A DNA stretch of 64,000 bases from Cytophagales bacterium (GTDB taxonomy: Bacteria; Bacteroidota; Bacteroidia; Cytophagales; Cyclobacteriaceae). Positions 47,861 through 56,064 of the stretch are shown here, piece after piece. Position 1 is the stretch's first letter. The number at the start of each line of letters is the position of its first letter. The DNA lies in the NCBI GenBank assembly GCA_020402945.1, contig JADBYQ010000024.1, forward strand, positions 47,787-111,786, read 5' to 3'. Under the pieces are notes generated by a model. That model saw only the letters and a list, made by a program, of their open reading frames with translations. It made no database searches and was not told where the DNA came from. Made by a program: the position numbers and the translations under genes.

Positions 47861-47915
47861 GACAAGAATTTATAAACCACAAATGTGCAAATTTGAATTG
47901 GTTATTTGAATAAAA

Positions 47916-47942
47916 TTCACGCAAAGGCGCGAAGATGCAAAG
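47916..47942. repeat. Imperfect short repeat of the CGCAAAGGCGCGAAG type
   Basis: TTCACGCAAAGGCGCGAAG, then ATGCAAAG, holds three related octamer-like units (CGCAAAGG, CGCGAAGA, TGCAAAG). I recall similar strings in intergenic regions of many Bacteroidota genomes; only this copy is visible here. It lies 38 bases before the NTF2-like gene. Confidence 0.5.
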
Positions 47943-47979
47943 TTTAAAACACCAACTAAAACAATAAAAACTTAAAAAA

Positions 47980-48414
47980 ATGAAAGCAACGTTGGTCTGT
48001 TTACTAGTATGGGTTGCAACTGTTTCATACGCACAGAAAAAGTCTGATCAACTCGAAGAAGGAAATGCCATTCGTGCCGTGCTGGCGCAACAGGTAGCCG
48101 ATTGGAATAACTTCAATATTGAGGGCTTCATGCAGGGCTATTGGAAATCTGATTCGCTCCTATTCATTGGTGCAAAAATTACTCACGGGTGGGATAGCAC
48201 ATTGGCGCGTTACAAAAAGAGCTACCCTACCAAAGATGCGATGGGTATTCTTCGATTTGAGATTATCCGCCTTCAATTTACAGCAGGCGATGCGTGCTTG
48301 GTTACAGGTCATTACTTTTTGCAACGAAAAACGGATAACCCAAGTGGAGTTTTTACTTTATTGTTTAGAAAGAAAAAGGGAAAGTGGGTAGTAGTGTATG
48401 ATCACACTTCGTAG
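47980..48414 (+). CDS. Exported NTF2/SnoaL-like (DUF4440) protein
   Basis: A 144-residue protein with a signal peptide (cleavage near SYAQ, residue 19). The mature part is a small alpha+beta barrel of the NTF2/DUF4440 type: an opening helix with VLAQQVADWNNFNIEGFM, then WKSDSLLFIG and the closing strands VTGHYFL and VFTLLFRKKKGKWVVVYDHTS. The conserved final D-H-T-S matches the DUF4440 pattern. No catalytic assignment is possible. Its stop is adjacent to that of the convergent DsrE gene. Confidence 0.82.
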   Translation: MKATLVCLLVWVATVSYAQKKSDQLEEGNAIRAVLAQQVADWNNFNIEGFMQGYWKSDSLLFIGAKITHGWDSTLARYKKSYPTKDAMGILRFEIIRLQFTAGDACLVTGHYFLQRKTDNPSGVFTLLFRKKKGKWVVVYDHTS

Positions 48415-48948
48415 CTAATTAAACTTCAACAACGCATATCCCTTCAACTGATACGTTGTTAATGTCGTGAGCATGGAGGTAGCAATCTTCACCTCAGGAA
48501 TCATTTTTGTTCGGTCTACCTTTCTATTTATCAAAGACTGGCCGCAGACAAATATCTTTACCCCCGCTTTCGACAACTCCTGAAACAAACCGAGGTTGGG
48601 GTTGTCCTTTTTGTATTTCTTTTGATATTGGTCATTATTCATAGTGATATACGTTGCCCCACCGTGAAGAACGATAACCACGTCTAGGTTTTCTTTTGGC
48701 ACACCGCCCATTACGTGCAAGTTGACCAAACGAGCAACATTATTCAAGGCCCAGCTAAGTGAATCAGGTTTCTCGCTTTCCCGCTCCACTTCTACCACGA
48801 TATTGTATTTCATGGTTGGGTCAGGCTTCTCAACTGCATAAGGGATTTCGAAAATACCTCCGTAGCGTTGCACGGCTGGGAAAACACGAGTTTGGGAGTA
48901 GGTCGTTGCTGCTATAACGATTAGTAAAGCTGTGAATAAAGATTTCAT
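48415..48948 (-). CDS. Exported DsrE/DsrF-like protein
   Basis: A 177-residue protein with a signal peptide (MKSLFTALLIVIAATTYSQ). The mature part fits the DsrE fold: MKYNIVVEVERES, the helix NNVARLVNLHVMGG, LDVVIVLHGGATY, and the segment AGVKIFVCGQSLINR with one Cys. Cytoplasmic DsrE proteins relay sulfur; exported Bacteroidota versions are of unknown use. The 7-bp tandem array upstream (48975-49016) begins 27 bases before its start. Confidence 0.82.
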   Translation of the reverse strand: MKSLFTALLIVIAATTYSQTRVFPAVQRYGGIFEIPYAVEKPDPTMKYNIVVEVERESEKPDSLSWALNNVARLVNLHVMGGVPKENLDVVIVLHGGATYITMNNDQYQKKYKKDNPNLGLFQELSKAGVKIFVCGQSLINRKVDRTKMIPEVKIATSMLTTLTTYQLKGYALLKFN

Positions 48949-48974
48949 AGTAGGCTTGGTAACTGGTGATCGAG

Positions 48975-49016
48975 TATTCGGTATTCGGTATTCGGTAATC
49001 GGTAATCGGTGTTCAG
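48975..49016. repeat. Six tandem 7-bp units before the DsrE-like gene
   Basis: Three TATTCGG units, two TAATCGG units and one TGTTCAG run without gaps for 42 bases. The array lies between the TauE-like gene and the DsrE-like start. It is in promoter position for the DsrE-like gene, so a change in unit number could alter its expression. Confidence 0.9.
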
Positions 49017-49068
49017 TTTAGTCTGCTGCATTCTATCTTCTAACTCCTGTATTCTATATTCTTTGAGA

Positions 49069-49818
49069 CTACAAGTGGTCTTTCAGAATATTTAACGCAG
49101 CCAGTAAGATCAACACTGATGTAATTCTTTTAATGTACAATGGGTTAAGACGAATAGCGCCCAAGCGTGAACCCAGCTGCCCACCTATTAAAACTACTAC
49201 TAATAATGGTAAAATAAAACTCCACTCCAAGTTAATGCCTCTACCCAAAAACTGCCCAAGCAATCCACTGATCGAATTGACTAAAATAAACACGCTCGCC
49301 AATGCTGATATTCGCCTGGCCTCCGCCCAGTTCGTTAGATGCAAAATCGGAGAAAGAAAAATGCCTCCGCCAATACTTACCAATCCAGATAAAAAACCGA
49401 TCAAACCTCCCAGCGCAATCTTAGACTCAATTCGCTGAAGGAATCTATTCTCGCCTTTCATCGTTTCTGGCTGTATCCAAAGCAAAACCGATGCAATGAT
49501 CAACGTAATTGCCAGTAAAAGAAAAAAAGAGTGTTGATTGAGTTTCCACAATCCACCCAATAAAGCCAAGGGAACACTTGCCAGTAAGAAAGGCCAAACC
49601 TCTTTCCAGTCTATTTTATTTTGCTTGTAAAAAATAATTGTTCCGCCTGTCACCACTACAATATTGCAGATTAGTGCCGTAGGCCGAATGGTATCCGGAA
49701 GTAATTGAAAGAAAGGTTGGGCAAGCAGCGCTAAGTAACTGCTGCCCCCACCAAAACCCACAGAAGAATAGATGAATGCAATGACAAAAAAAGAAAACAA
49801 GAGTACGTAAAATTCCAT
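49069..49818 (-). CDS. TauE/SafE family membrane transporter
   Basis: A 249-residue inner-membrane protein with about seven or eight hydrophobic segments. The first, YVLLFSFFVIAFIYSSVGFGGG, carries the family's conserved GxGGG-like turn, and the second half has GFLSGLVSIGGGIFLSPIL. Members export sulfite, sulfoacetate or other anions. It starts 4 bases after the molybdopterin-binding-like gene, in the same direction, so the two are probably co-transcribed. Confidence 0.9.
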   Translation of the reverse strand: MEFYVLLFSFFVIAFIYSSVGFGGGSSYLALLAQPFFQLLPDTIRPTALICNIVVVTGGTIIFYKQNKIDWKEVWPFLLASVPLALLGGLWKLNQHSFFLLLAITLIIASVLLWIQPETMKGENRFLQRIESKIALGGLIGFLSGLVSIGGGIFLSPILHLTNWAEARRISALASVFILVNSISGLLGQFLGRGINLEWSFILPLLVVVLIGGQLGSRLGAIRLNPLYIKRITSVLILLAALNILKDHL

Positions 49819-49822
49819 CTGA

Positions 49823-50335
49823 CTATTGAGCGCGTTTTACTTCTATGAGTTGCAAAGACTTGATGTGCCTTCGACCTGTTTTGAAATCTTGCGGTGACAA
49901 GAGCAAAATTGATTCCGGTAATTGTTCAGCAGGTTTTCCCACTTTTTCAGTGATAATGAACACAGCATCACCCACCTTACTGTTATGGATTTCATTCCAC
50001 GAAAAAACAACCTTGTAACCATCTGTTGCTTTGCAAACAAAATAAAACTCACTCAGTTGCTTCGGACTTTCTGATTTGATTTCAATTGATTCTAACACAT
50101 CGCGTAACAAAACACCTTTCAGTTGTTTGGCTTCTCCCCTCCTCTCGCCTGTGTGATTGGTGATAACAACATCACCGATGTCATGCGTTTTCCATTGGGA
50201 TAGATCACTAAGCATAACTGTTTTTGGCGACTTGATCTCGCCTTGAATCGTAAACGAATCCGTTGACTTGATTTCCTTTTGCGAAAAGGCAATGGTCGCC
50301 AGGAAGAAGAGTATCAGTGTTGGAAAAGTCTTCAT
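49823..50335 (-). CDS. Exported molybdopterin-binding-domain-like protein
   Basis: A 170-residue protein with a signal peptide (cleavage near AFSQ, residue 19). The mature part resembles short oxidoreductase molybdopterin-binding domain proteins: VMLSDLSQW, the central GVLLRDVLE, FYFVCKATDGYKVVFSWNEI with one Cys, and a closing RHIKSLQLIEV. It lies between moaA and tauE on the same strand, 30 bases after moaA. Whether it binds the cofactor is not proven; the cysteine in FVCKATDG is the only candidate ligand. Confidence 0.75.
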   Translation of the reverse strand: MKTFPTLILFFLATIAFSQKEIKSTDSFTIQGEIKSPKTVMLSDLSQWKTHDIGDVVITNHTGERRGEAKQLKGVLLRDVLESIEIKSESPKQLSEFYFVCKATDGYKVVFSWNEIHNSKVGDAVFIITEKVGKPAEQLPESILLLSPQDFKTGRRHIKSLQLIEVKRAQ

Positions 50336-50365
50336 CTTATATAATTTTTAAATAGCCTTGTTCTA

Positions 50366-51364
50366 TTATCCACCAATGGTAGACATAGACTCCATTACGT
50401 TCAATGTTTTGCGTTTTTCCTCCGCCTCAAATCCGTCCTTCGGTCGATGAGCAAAAGCTCTTAACAATTCATTTCTTAAATCATCATTACCCTTCCCTTC
50501 TCGCATCAAATTCTTGATATTCAATACACCATCGTCATACAAACATGTTTTCAAAACTCCCTGAGCTGTAATACGAATTCGATTGCAGGTTCCACAGAAA
50601 GAACGAGTAAACGCTGCGATGATGCCTATGTATCCAGCATAGCCCGGAATTTGATAATGATAAGCGGTAGAGTTTTCAGCGTCTTTTACTTTTTGAATGG
50701 TTGGATAGAAAAGCTTGATATGGTCCAATATCTCTTTATGGGTCCATTTTAATTTAGCATAGTGATTTCCCTCTCCATTAAAAGGCATCTCTTCAATAAA
50801 CCGAATGGAAATGGGATGATGTTTCGTAAGTTCAACCATCGATGCAATATCTTCGATGTTTTTATCCTCCATCACCACGGTATTGATTTTTACTGGAATT
50901 TCGTGCTTCAACAAAAGCTGTAGAGTCTCCCATGCATTTTCAAATTCATCTCTTCGGGTTATCAGTTTAAAGCGTTCTTTATTCAGGGTGTCCAAGCTGA
51001 GATTAACGGAAGCAATGCCCAATGATTTCAATTCCGAAATATGAGGTCGGGTAAGAATGCCATTGGTGGTAAGATGAATATCTTTGATTCCTTCAATGAC
51101 TGAGATCCTTCGAATAAGTTGCATCAAATCAGTGCGAACAAATGGCTCCCCGCCTGTCAGTCGGATTTTTGAAATACCCATTGAAGCCAACAACGTTACT
51201 AACCGCTCGATCTCTTCAAAAGTTAAAAGGTCTTTCTTGGGGAGATACTTGATGCCTTCTTCAGGCATACAGTAGAAGCAACGTAAATTGCATCTATCAG
51301 TCACCGCCAGTCGCAGATAGTTGATAGGCCGACCGTGATTGTCGTAAAGAGTGGTAGCTGACAT
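50366..51364 (-). CDS. moaA: GTP 3',8-cyclase MoaA
   Basis: A 332-residue radical SAM enzyme for the first step of molybdenum cofactor synthesis. The N-terminal cluster motif is CNLRCFYC (CX3CX2C), the C-terminal cluster is CGTCNRIRI with a third Cys in LKTCLYD, and the chain ends in GG as needed for activity. LTTNGIL and LRLTGGEP-like segments (IRLTGGEPFVR) are intact. It is divergent from moaD, with a 56-base spacer. Confidence 0.97.
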   Translation of the reverse strand: MSATTLYDNHGRPINYLRLAVTDRCNLRCFYCMPEEGIKYLPKKDLLTFEEIERLVTLLASMGISKIRLTGGEPFVRTDLMQLIRRISVIEGIKDIHLTTNGILTRPHISELKSLGIASVNLSLDTLNKERFKLITRRDEFENAWETLQLLLKHEIPVKINTVVMEDKNIEDIASMVELTKHHPISIRFIEEMPFNGEGNHYAKLKWTHKEILDHIKLFYPTIQKVKDAENSTAYHYQIPGYAGYIGIIAAFTRSFCGTCNRIRITAQGVLKTCLYDDGVLNIKNLMREGKGNDDLRNELLRAFAHRPKDGFEAEEKRKTLNVMESMSTIGG

Positions 51365-51408
51365 TACCTCGCGAAGATAAGGAGGATCAGTCAGAAATAA
51401 CTAGTCAC

Positions 51409-51416
51409 TATATTTG
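51409..51416 (+). promoter_or_regulatory. Possible -7 box directly before moaD
   Basis: TATATTTG fits the Bacteroidota TAnnTTTG box and stands four bases before the moaD ATG. If used, the transcript would begin at or near the start codon (leaderless). No -33 element was found at the usual spacing. Confidence 0.35.
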
Positions 51417-51420
51417 CTGG

Positions 51421-51660
51421 ATGAGAATTCAGCTGAAAGCGTTTGGCATCTGCAAAGACATATTGGGAGGACGAGAACTGACCGTTGAGTTCGATGGAGA
51501 AACCGTAGCCGATCTCCGAAAAGATTTGACCCAAAAATTCCGGGAAATTGAAAAGTTGAATTCTCTTCTAATTGCCGTAAACGAAGCCTATGCCGAAAAT
51601 GATCGGGTGTTAAAAGAGTCGGATGTGATAGCTCTTATTCCTCCTGTAAGTGGTGGTTAA
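51421..51660 (+). CDS. moaD: Molybdopterin synthase sulfur-carrier subunit MoaD
   Basis: A 79-residue ubiquitin-like protein ending in IPPVSGG, the C-terminal Gly-Gly that is adenylated and thiocarboxylated. It carries sulfur to MoaE in molybdopterin synthase. MRIQLKAFGICKDILGG is the usual N-terminal strand. It is 13 bases upstream of moaE and divergent from moaA. Confidence 0.95.
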   Translation: MRIQLKAFGICKDILGGRELTVEFDGETVADLRKDLTQKFREIEKLNSLLIAVNEAYAENDRVLKESDVIALIPPVSGG

Positions 51661-51673
51661 CGACAACCTATAA

Positions 51674-52084
51674 ATGATAGTAATCACTCATAATTCAATT
51701 GATATTCAGAATGTTATCCGTTCTGCAGAAAGCGCAGATGCAGGTGCTCTAAACGTGTTTATTGGTACAGTGCGGTCCAAGACGGGTGAAAAAAAAGTGA
51801 TCAGGCTAGAATATGAAGCCTATGAACCAATGGCGATTCTCGAACTTAAAAAGATCATCGAAGTGGCCAAGGCAAAATGGAACCTTAAAGGCTGGGCGAT
51901 AAGTCACCGTGTTGGTGTGCTAAGCGTAGGTGATGTGGCTGTTGCGGTGGCCGTTTCAACGGCTCATCGAAAGGAATCCTTCGAAGCATGCCAATTCATT
52001 ATTGATAGTCTCAAACAAACTGTGCCCATCTGGAAGAAAGAGATCTTCGAAGGTGGAGAGGAATGGGTGTCGGCCCATCCTTGA
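51674..52084 (+). CDS. moaE: Molybdopterin synthase catalytic subunit MoaE
   Basis: A 136-residue MoaE. Conserved parts are VFIGTVRSK, LEYEAYEPMA, the ISHRVGVLSVGDVAVAVAVS core, AHRKESFEAC and the active-site Lys region PIWKKEIFEGGEEWV. It converts cPMP to molybdopterin with MoaD. It is the second gene of the moaDE pair; a small opposite-strand gene begins three bases beyond its stop codon. Confidence 0.95.
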   Translation: MIVITHNSIDIQNVIRSAESADAGALNVFIGTVRSKTGEKKVIRLEYEAYEPMAILELKKIIEVAKAKWNLKGWAISHRVGVLSVGDVAVAVAVSTAHRKESFEACQFIIDSLKQTVPIWKKEIFEGGEEWVSAHP

Positions 52085-52086
52085 AA

Positions 52087-52224
52087 TCAAAATCGACTTA
52101 CTATCATCACCACCACGGTCCCAACAGATAATGCAATCATAAGCGCGCCCAGCAAGGTAGTGGCCAGTTGCAATTCGATCGAATTGATGTGAATGGGTGG
52201 CAAAAAATTCTTCACTGCTTTCAT
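52087..52224 (-). CDS. Small single-span membrane protein, 45 residues
   Basis: A short reading frame, ATG at 52224 and TGA at 52087-52089, giving 45 residues. A polar N-terminus (MKAVKNFLPPIHINS) leads into one hydrophobic helix (about 19-42, LATTLLGALMIALSVGTVVV) and a short charged tail ending SRF. An AAGGA motif lies a few bases before the ATG. No family recognised. The amphipathic N-terminus and clean helix are typical of small membrane regulators. It is convergent with moaE and divergent from the sigma-factor gene. Confidence 0.65.
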   Translation of the reverse strand: MKAVKNFLPPIHINSIELQLATTLLGALMIALSVGTVVVMIVSRF

Positions 52225-52378
52225 AGGTTCCTTATTTTAATAAAGGTATTATTTGCGCAGCATATCTAATTGGCAAATTCGCTCAAATTGACCTTATGTA
52301 ACTTTTTTTCATAATTTTCTCTTTCAGCATGTATCTTTTGAAGATATCCACATTTTAATAATAGTTTTTTTGCCTATA

Positions 52379-52951
52379 ATGACCGAACCGACACTTAAAA
52401 TGACTGAGGCCGAAAGGTTAGATGAGGACCTATTAATAAAGAGATCACAGTCTGATCCAGAAGCATTTAAACCTCTCTATGAAAAGTATTTTAAGAAGAT
52501 ATTCTTATTCATTTTTCATCGTACGGGTGATAAAGAACTTACTGGTGACCTAACTCAACAAGCATTCTTAAAGGCTCTGAACGGGATAAGTAAGTTTCAA
52601 CTGCGAGGATTACCTTTTTCGGCTTGGCTTTACAGAATCGCCATCAACGAATGCTACGATTTCTTTAGGAAATCGAAAAGAGCGCGAGTGGTTTTACTCG
52701 ATGAAGCGATAACTGAAAATCTTTTTGAGGAATTGACGGCAGACAATCAGATTGATGAATTAACAAGGAGGTTGCCAGAGATTCTTCAGAAACTTAAACC
52801 AGCCGATCTTCAATTAATAGAGTTTAGATTCTTTGAAGGGCGATCGTTTAGGGAAATTGGTATGCTTCTGGAAATAACGGAAATACATGCAAAGGTAAAA
52901 ACATATAGGGCACTAGATAAAATGAAAATATTATTCCATTTGAAAAAATGA
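52379..52951 (+). CDS. ECF-type RNA polymerase sigma factor
   Basis: 190 residues from the ATG at 52379. It has sigma70 region 2 (about 18-90: FKPLYEKYFKKIFLFIFHR, then DLTQQAFLKAL and SAWLYRIAINECYDFFR) and region 4 (about 130-185: LQLIEFRFFEGRSFREIGMLL with a C-terminal HTH). The next gene starts within its stop codon (ATGA overlap at 52948), so the two are translationally coupled. It heads a four-gene unit with a TonB-like membrane protein, a T9SS substrate and a PorP/SprF protein. It probably controls that unit or surface targets elsewhere. A possible promoter (TTG at 52288, TAATTTTC at 52312) is weak. Confidence 0.92.
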   Translation: MTEPTLKMTEAERLDEDLLIKRSQSDPEAFKPLYEKYFKKIFLFIFHRTGDKELTGDLTQQAFLKALNGISKFQLRGLPFSAWLYRIAINECYDFFRKSKRARVVLLDEAITENLFEELTADNQIDELTRRLPEILQKLKPADLQLIEFRFFEGRSFREIGMLLEITEIHAKVKTYRALDKMKILFHLKK

Positions 52952-53652
52952 AGAGGAACTATAAAATCATGAAAAAGCCAGAAATAACCGATAAGGACAT
53001 ACTCAAGCACATGGACTTTGACGGTTTACTTACAAAGCATCAGGCTATTACCAAGACCGTAATAAGTCAAAAGTTGAAATGGGGAGTTGCCGTCCTATTA
53101 CTATCTACTTTTACCATTTTATATTTTATAATCAACACTAAGAAAATAACTAACGCGATAGGTGCCAAAGAGACGAAAAGTCTTGCTGAACCTTTTCCAA
53201 ATCAAACATTAGTCCCTCAAGACAGTCAACAAGTTGAGAGGAAGAAGGAGAGCAAATTAATCGTTGCAGAACCATCCAAGAAGGAAGTACCAAAAGCCGA
53301 GTCGATTGAATCCAAGAAAAAATTCAATGAAGAGGATATTTATTTGGAAGCAGAACCTACCCTTGGCTATCCTCACCTTTACAACTATTTCAATACTAAT
53401 CTGCGGTATCCACAAGAGGCAGTGAAAGACTCCGTTCAAGGCGTTGCTACCATCACTTTTATAATTACGCCACAGGGAAAAACTGATCAAGTAAAGATCA
53501 CTCAGTCACTTGGTCAATCATTTGATGCAGAAGCTATCAGGCTATTGGTCAGCATGCCAGCTTGGAAACCAGCTACACTAAATGGCAGCCCTGTTCCAAG
53601 TAAGATTTCGCTTCCATTAACTTTCAAAATTGAAAATACTAAAAAGCAGTAG
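52948..53652 (+). CDS. Membrane protein with TonB C-terminal domain (possible anti-sigma role)
   Basis: A 234-residue protein. A cytoplasmic N-terminal segment (about 1-43, many charged residues) precedes one membrane helix (about 46-65), a Lys/Glu/Pro-rich periplasmic linker (about 70-125) and a TonB C-terminal domain (about 135-232: YPQEAVKDSVQGVATITFIITPQG, then AWKPATLNG). It overlaps the sigma gene by four bases. That arrangement and the cytoplasmic N-terminus suggest a role in transducing an outer-membrane signal to the sigma factor, besides or instead of energising a receptor. No zinc-binding anti-sigma motif is visible. Confidence 0.85.
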   Translation: MKRNYKIMKKPEITDKDILKHMDFDGLLTKHQAITKTVISQKLKWGVAVLLLSTFTILYFIINTKKITNAIGAKETKSLAEPFPNQTLVPQDSQQVERKKESKLIVAEPSKKEVPKAESIESKKKFNEEDIYLEAEPTLGYPHLYNYFNTNLRYPQEAVKDSVQGVATITFIITPQGKTDQVKITQSLGQSFDAEAIRLLVSMPAWKPATLNGSPVPSKISLPLTFKIENTKKQ

Positions 53653-53654
53653 GC

Positions 53655-56057
53655 ATGAAACTAATTACCGCACTTGCTTTATTCCTCTCTTTCTCGAACC
53701 TATACGGCCAAACTTTCCAAAAGATGTTTACTTGGAAAGACAACTCCCTATCGCTAGCAAAGGCTGAATGGGTCGACATCGATAACGACAGTCTTCTTGA
53801 TGTTCAAATCTTGGCCCAGGGAGCGAATCAAAAACTTCAACTTAAATCTTTCAAAAATCAAAACCTTGCGAAGTTTACACTATCGTCAACGCAAGAGCTA
53901 GATTTAACAATGAACAGCTTTTCGCTAGCCGATTTGAACTTAGACAATCGAATGGACTTAGTTATCAATGGAACAAAAGAAGGAAGTTCAAACACTACAC
54001 AAATTCTAAACAATGGCAATTTTCAATTTAGTAATTCAATTATTGGCTCACTCAATTTCCCAATATCAAATCAATTGTTCCTTGACTTGGATAAAGATGG
54101 CAAACTAGATTTAGTTGTGGGTGGAGAAACATCTCTCAAAATCTTTCGATACACAGATTCTGGTTATTTGATAAAACTGGACAGCAGCGATATCAAAATA
54201 AATTCTATTGCCGCGTGCGATGTTAACAAAGACGGAAAGACAGATTTAATAGTATCTGGAAACAAGAACAACCAACCATTCATAACACTGATAAAAAACA
54301 AAGGTTCTTTTCAATTTCAAAAGCTTAACTTAGAAAAACCAGTAGCAGGAAACTTGGAGACTGGTGATTTCAATCACGATGGTTACATTGATGTAATTGT
54401 AAGTGGCACCAATGGATTGCTTAATAATCAAATTAAATACTACACCAACAATGCAGGGAAACTAAAAGCCACAGATTCACTTCAAGGTTTTCAGAACAGC
54501 GAAATGTTATTAGCAGATGTCGACTCGGATGGCTTTGCTGAATTATCTTACTTTGGCAAAAGAACAAACGGGAAAAAATCCAATTTTATTAAAACCTCTA
54601 CTGGTTCGATCACTGAATTGGATACTACCCAAATTACATCACAACGTTGGGGAGACTACGATCGAGATGGTGATCTGGATCTACTGCAAGTTCGCGACTC
54701 CGCGGGCTATCAAGTATTTCAAGTCTTAGAGAATAAAATTGTGGCAATCAATAAAGCACCTAAAAAAAATGGCCTTACTTTTTCCGTTACGGCATTCAAT
54801 AAAACAATTATCTACTGGGATACCGCAAAAGATGATCGAACTCCCGCGAAAGCACTGAGCTATGATCTCCTAATTAAAAATAAAGGAGATTCTAAAACAA
54901 AAATTAGCCCGCAGTTTGATATTACTAGTACTAAAAGGTTGATCCCTTCAAATGGAAATCAGGACTCGAATAACTTTGCGTTCATTCCTAATTTGAATGA
55001 ATTTTATAATTACTTCGTGCAGCCAGTCGACAATGCATTTAACGGTGGTTATAAAATAAACTGCTACGGTGGTTCGTGCGGCAAAGGTGGTTCGTGCCCT
55101 GATGGACAAGTTGATTATGTACAGGCCTGCAAAGGAACAAACACAACAATATCCTCGCCAGAGCCAGCTTATTGGTTTTCTTTTAAAGATGGATTCAAGG
55201 GATTGTCTTCTGATTTGACTTTTCAAGCAAATGAGCCTGACACAGTTGTTTCTGTTATCTACAATGGCACCGGCTGCCCGAAAGCTATAACGCACGTTGT
55301 ATCGGCAAATAAACAACTAACTATGGAAAAGCAAACAAAATATTTTTGCATAGATCAACCAACAAAGTTGAGCATTAAACCAGGATGGGAAACTGTACTC
55401 TGGAATTTTAGTAGTGAAACTTCAACAAAGGATTCGATCACATTGAAAATCACTAATCCAATGACGGTTAACGTCACTGCTTCCACAGGCACCTGTGTTT
55501 ACAAAAAGGAATTTGATCTCAGGCCTAGCATTGTTGATTTGAAAATAGAAAATGAAAAATATACTATTAGCCAAGGCGAGAGTATTCAACTTAAGGCATC
55601 TGGCGGTGAGAATTATGAATGGCTTCCACCCACCGGCCTTAACAATAATCGAATCGCCAATCCACTTGCATCTCCAACAAAATCGACTACCTATAAGGTC
55701 ACCGCCACTGATTCAATTGAATGCAAGGCAGAAAGCGCTGTTAGCGTGAATGTGCAGGAGACAGCTTTTGCCCCCACTTTGTTTACTCCAAATGGAGATG
55801 GCAAAAATGATGAGTTCAAATTATACGGTCTTACCAATGGAAGAGATTTCGAGTTTGTGATTTATAATCGCGAGGGGAACACCGTTTATGAAACAACTAG
55901 TATATCTCAGGTGACTTCAGTTGGATGGAATGGAACTGCACACGGAACTGCCCAACCTGCTGGCGTATATTATTGGAAGATTGTTGGAACTCAAGATAAT
56001 GATCAGCCACTACGGCTTAATGGCAAATCAAAAGGCTCTGTGTTACTCGTTCGATAA
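53655..56057 (+). CDS. FG-GAP propeller protein with T9SS type B (CHU_C) tail
   Basis: An 800-residue secreted protein. After the signal peptide (cleavage near LYGQ, residue 19) it has seven calcium-loop FG-GAP repeats at about 41, 93, 144, 189, 238, 288 and 334 (for example DLDKDGKLDLVV and DYDRDGDLDLL), one full seven-bladed propeller. A Cys-rich segment (about 470-492, five Cys) and Ig-like domains follow. The end (from about 715: FTPNGDGKNDEF, then WNGTAHG and GVYYWK) is the gliding-motility-associated CHU_C sorting domain of type B T9SS substrates. It begins 2 bases after the TonB-like gene and precedes a PorP/SprF gene, its probable partner for secretion or anchoring. Confidence 0.93.
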   Translation: MKLITALALFLSFSNLYGQTFQKMFTWKDNSLSLAKAEWVDIDNDSLLDVQILAQGANQKLQLKSFKNQNLAKFTLSSTQELDLTMNSFSLADLNLDNRMDLVINGTKEGSSNTTQILNNGNFQFSNSIIGSLNFPISNQLFLDLDKDGKLDLVVGGETSLKIFRYTDSGYLIKLDSSDIKINSIAACDVNKDGKTDLIVSGNKNNQPFITLIKNKGSFQFQKLNLEKPVAGNLETGDFNHDGYIDVIVSGTNGLLNNQIKYYTNNAGKLKATDSLQGFQNSEMLLADVDSDGFAELSYFGKRTNGKKSNFIKTSTGSITELDTTQITSQRWGDYDRDGDLDLLQVRDSAGYQVFQVLENKIVAINKAPKKNGLTFSVTAFNKTIIYWDTAKDDRTPAKALSYDLLIKNKGDSKTKISPQFDITSTKRLIPSNGNQDSNNFAFIPNLNEFYNYFVQPVDNAFNGGYKINCYGGSCGKGGSCPDGQVDYVQACKGTNTTISSPEPAYWFSFKDGFKGLSSDLTFQANEPDTVVSVIYNGTGCPKAITHVVSANKQLTMEKQTKYFCIDQPTKLSIKPGWETVLWNFSSETSTKDSITLKITNPMTVNVTASTGTCVYKKEFDLRPSIVDLKIENEKYTISQGESIQLKASGGENYEWLPPTGLNNNRIANPLASPTKSTTYKVTATDSIECKAESAVSVNVQETAFAPTLFTPNGDGKNDEFKLYGLTNGRDFEFVIYNREGNTVYETTSISQVTSVGWNGTAHGTAQPAGVYYWKIVGTQDNDQPLRLNGKSKGSVLLVR

Positions 56058-56064
56058 ATTTTGA

